Shown one piece after another: positions 4,583-6,698 of a DNA stretch of 6,698 nt; the stretch's first letter is position 1; each line of letters begins with the position of its first letter. A program made the position numbers and the translations under genes. Under the pieces are notes generated by a model. The model was not told where the DNA came from, ran no database searches, and saw only the letters and a program-made list of their open reading frames with translations. Origin of the DNA: UM-FILTER-42-14 sp964586055 (GTDB lineage Bacteria > Patescibacteriota > Microgenomatia > UBA1400 > PJMF01); assembly GCA_964586055.1 (NCBI GenBank), contig CAZPFX010000029.1, positions 1 to 6,698 on the forward strand, in the 5' to 3' direction.

Positions 4583-5983
4583 ATGCGTAAATTTTATTGG
4601 TATTTCACGGCATACGTCAAAAAACATGGTGTTATTTTTGTCTTTTCTCTACTAGCTGCGATTACTTTTTTCTCATTCGTTCTACCAACCCTGGCCACAA
4701 CTCTAGAAAAAGGTGACCGTTTTTATATTGGCATTATTGGCGACTACAGCATTAATGCTTTGCCCGACATAATCGCTGATCAACTCAGCATTGGACTCAC
4801 GTCTGTGACTGAGGACGGCAGCGTCATCCCCACCTTGGCCGAAAGATGGACGATTGAGCAGGAAGGCAAAGCCTATCGCTTTGTTCTTAAAAACAACCTT
4901 CTTTGGCAAGATGGCACACCGATTAAACCAGAAGATATTCAGTACAATTTATCTGACACCAACGTCGCCTACACCGCCAACGACGTAGTTTTCCAACTTC
5001 CAGATAACTTTGCCCCCTTCCCTAGCCTAGTCTCAAAACCTTTATTCAAAACTGAGTATCAAAAAAAATGGGGATCGGCTAAAAAACCCATGCTCATCGG
5101 CATTGGTAAATACAAGCTTCTAGATTACACAACCAAAGGCAACCGCTTGGTAGAAGTTATTGTGGATAGCTCAACGGCTAGATACATTTATCGTTTTTAT
5201 CGAACTGAGAATGACGCCATCCTGGCTTTTAAAGGAGGCGAGGTAGATCTTCTTTTAGACTTGGTCAAACAACATGACATTTATGAATGGCCACAAGTAA
5301 AAACTACACCGACTACCAGCACAAACAAATATTTAGCTGTATTTTTCAACACCAGAGATCCACTCTTCTCAAAAAATGTTCGACAAGCCTTCTCATATGC
5401 CATCACGAAACCAACCGGCATAGAGCGAGCTATTAGTCCAATAGACTCAAATTCCTGGGCCTATCTTCCAGGAGGAAAGTCTTACGACAAAGACTGGGAG
5501 AGAGGCATCGAGCGCCTCATTGATGAACCACCGCAGCAGCCCCTTGAATTTGAGCTCACCACCACTCCCGTTTTCGAAGACAAGGCTGAGAAAATAAAAA
5601 CAGAACTTGAGGCTTTTGGTGAAGCCGCTGCTGAAAATTGCGCCTCTAATAAAAATATTGATGACAAAATTCTTTGTGATTATATGAAAGCGAAAGTTAA
5701 AATTAAAATTTCTAACTTCCCAGACACTACTGACTTTCAAATGTTACTCATTGCCCAAGAATCCCCCTCTGATCCTGACCAATACTATCTCTGGCACTCT
5801 GATCAGAGCACCAACTTCACTGGCTACAAAAACACTAGAATCGACAATTTATTAGAAAAAGGTAGAAAAACTTTCAACCAAGCAGAGAGAAAAGAAATCT
5901 ATCAAGAATTTCAGCAATTCCTTTTAGAAGACCCTCCGGCAATATTCCTTGAGCACCTAACCACATACCAGGTAAGTCGCTAA
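4583..5983 (+). CDS. family 5 solute-binding protein, membrane-anchored
   Basis: Resembles the substrate-binding component of oligopeptide/dipeptide ABC transporters (SBP_bac_5 family). An N-terminal transmembrane anchor (about residues 16-38) follows a basic KKH segment; there is no lipobox cysteine, so it would be held by the uncleaved helix or released by signal peptidase. Family signatures are EDGSVIPTLAERW (77-89), LKNNLLWQDGTPIKPEDIQYNL (102-123), FFNTRDPLFSKNVRQAFSYAI (254-274) and DPDQYYLWHSDQSTNFTGY (398-416), followed by NTRIDNLLEKGR. The ligand is unknown, and no permease or ATPase genes are nearby. At 466 residues it is short: the chain stops soon after DPPAIFLEHLTTYQVSR, where relatives usually continue for some tens of residues, so the C-terminus may be truncated. 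It starts 6 bases after secG without a visible ribosome binding site, suggesting translational coupling. Confidence 0.88.
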   Translation: MRKFYWYFTAYVKKHGVIFVFSLLAAITFFSFVLPTLATTLEKGDRFYIGIIGDYSINALPDIIADQLSIGLTSVTEDGSVIPTLAERWTIEQEGKAYRFVLKNNLLWQDGTPIKPEDIQYNLSDTNVAYTANDVVFQLPDNFAPFPSLVSKPLFKTEYQKKWGSAKKPMLIGIGKYKLLDYTTKGNRLVEVIVDSSTARYIYRFYRTENDAILAFKGGEVDLLLDLVKQHDIYEWPQVKTTPTTSTNKYLAVFFNTRDPLFSKNVRQAFSYAITKPTGIERAISPIDSNSWAYLPGGKSYDKDWERGIERLIDEPPQQPLEFELTTTPVFEDKAEKIKTELEAFGEAAAENCASNKNIDDKILCDYMKAKVKIKISNFPDTTDFQMLLIAQESPSDPDQYYLWHSDQSTNFTGYKNTRIDNLLEKGRKTFNQAERKEIYQEFQQFLLEDPPAIFLEHLTTYQVSR

Positions 5984-5984
5984 T

Positions 5985-6698
5985 TTATAGATGGCGCAAC
6001 TTTTTACGCATTAACTCGAAGCTTCGGACTGGCCAGTACCATTTATTCAGGGGAATATCGTGCGCTGGTAAATATGCTAGTTCTTCTCCTCCAAAGCCTC
6101 TTTTGAATAACGAGACGCCGGCGTAGCGATGATCTTTTTCCCCTTCGGGCGCCACGCCCCAAAGATTGTAAGTCGTCATACCTCTCTCTATTGCTTCTTG
6201 AATTACTCGCCATTGAACTGCATAAGATCCCGGAAGACGCGAGTTCTCTTCTGACGAAACGCCGTAGTGATACGCTGCCTGACCGTTATAAAAAATCACA
6301 AATGCAGAAGCTAGAAGGGTTTCACCATCCCAAGAATGAACTAGAGTCGCCTGGTCGCGAGCTGCGAAGGCCTTAAACTGCTCTTCTAAAAACTCAAGTG
6401 AGAACGGGACGAAGCCATGCCTAGAGGCGAGCTCTGCTTGAAGATCATAAAAACTTCTAATCTCCTCTGCATTCTTTGTAATCGTGGTGGTAATTCCTAG
6501 TTTTTCCGCCTTTCGAATAGATCCTCTGGTATTCTTTCGCATCTGCTTAAGTATTTCCTCTGATCCCAGGGTCAAATCTATCTTAATAGTCAGATCTGCT
6601 GTGACGTGCATTGGGGAATTTATACTACCCAGTGTTGCGCAGATAGAAGTGTTCAATTCATTATCAGCAACCTGAGGTCTAAATCTGACGAAGGAACA
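5985..6698 (-). CDS. FemAB/FemX-like peptidoglycan transferase, 5' end beyond window
   Basis: The FemAB family transfers amino acids from aminoacyl-tRNA to the peptidoglycan precursor, building the interpeptide bridge at the cytoplasmic face of the membrane. The visible 238 codons run open to the window edge. A TTG at 6656 could be taken as a start, but the frame continues upstream with family-like sequence (FVRFRPQV), so the gene very probably starts outside the window and is 5'-truncated here. Recognisable parts are LTIKIDLTLGSEEILKQMRK and NTRGSIRKAEKLGI (typical of the family), then FYDLQAELASRHGF, a GNAT-type core with ASAFVIFYNGQAAYHYGVSS, and YNLWGVAPEGEKDHRYAGVSLFKRGFGG near the end. 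The C-terminus looks complete. GC is near that of recA (27 of 60 bases in the one line counted), so it looks native. It converges on the binding-protein gene with one base between stops. The exact substrate cannot be told from sequence. Confidence 0.88.
   Translation of the reverse strand, partial: CSFVRFRPQVADNELNTSICATLGSINSPMHVTADLTIKIDLTLGSEEILKQMRKNTRGSIRKAEKLGITTTITKNAEEIRSFYDLQAELASRHGFVPFSLEFLEEQFKAFAARDQATLVHSWDGETLLASAFVIFYNGQAAYHYGVSSEENSRLPGSYAVQWRVIQEAIERGMTTYNLWGVAPEGEKDHRYAGVSLFKRGFGGEELAYLPAHDIPLNKWYWPVRSFELMRKKLRHL

Noticed and set aside
1..6698. CRISPR array, rRNA or full insertion sequence
   Set aside because: No regularly spaced direct repeats, transposase-like frame or rRNA signature was seen on either strand.

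Overview
The window looks like a chromosomal segment of a Candidate Phyla Radiation (Patescibacteria) bacterium, with Microgenomates-type organisms my best guess. This rests on gene content and style: recA, then RNase Y without a membrane anchor, then secG, then a membrane-anchored family 5 solute-binding protein, then a FemAB-type transferase, all tightly packed. Several genes lack a clear Shine-Dalgarno, and the tRNA gene does not encode CCA. recA ends in TGA and no gene needs TGA read as an amino acid, so the standard bacterial code fits and the recoded Gracilibacteria/SR1 lineages are unlikely. The placement is inference from recall of such genomes, not a database result.

Left part (1-1320, minus strand): a short AT-rich accessory block. 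It holds the 5' part of an unrecognised small protein gene that leaves the window at base 1 and contains a perfect 12-bp inverted repeat. Upstream of it is a soluble HELAH zinc-metallopeptidase-like protein. Hand counts give 25-28% GC here against about 45% in the core genes. The block begins exactly at the 3' end of a tRNA-Pro(GGG) gene, the usual place for integrated DNA.

Control region (1395-1501): tRNA-Pro (minus) and recA (plus) diverge from a 107-bp gap. An 8-bp inverted repeat there places two TATAGT -10 boxes and their -35 boxes on top of each other with 17-bp spacers.

Core (1502-5983, plus strand): recA (DNA recombination and repair); a 200-bp gap with a strong sigma70-type promoter overlapping the recA stop codon and a hairpin-rich presumed leader; rny (RNase Y, mRNA decay); secG (Sec translocon subunit); and an envelope-anchored peptide-binding-like protein. 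The last three lie close together and may be cotranscribed.

Right edge (5985-6698, minus strand): the 3' part of a FemAB/FemX-like gene for peptidoglycan bridge synthesis. It converges on the binding-protein gene with a single base between the two stop codons. The binding protein seems to lack its usual C-terminal end, so this junction may be a deletion point. The genes after recA share an envelope and export theme; the left block looks like unrelated, acquired cargo.
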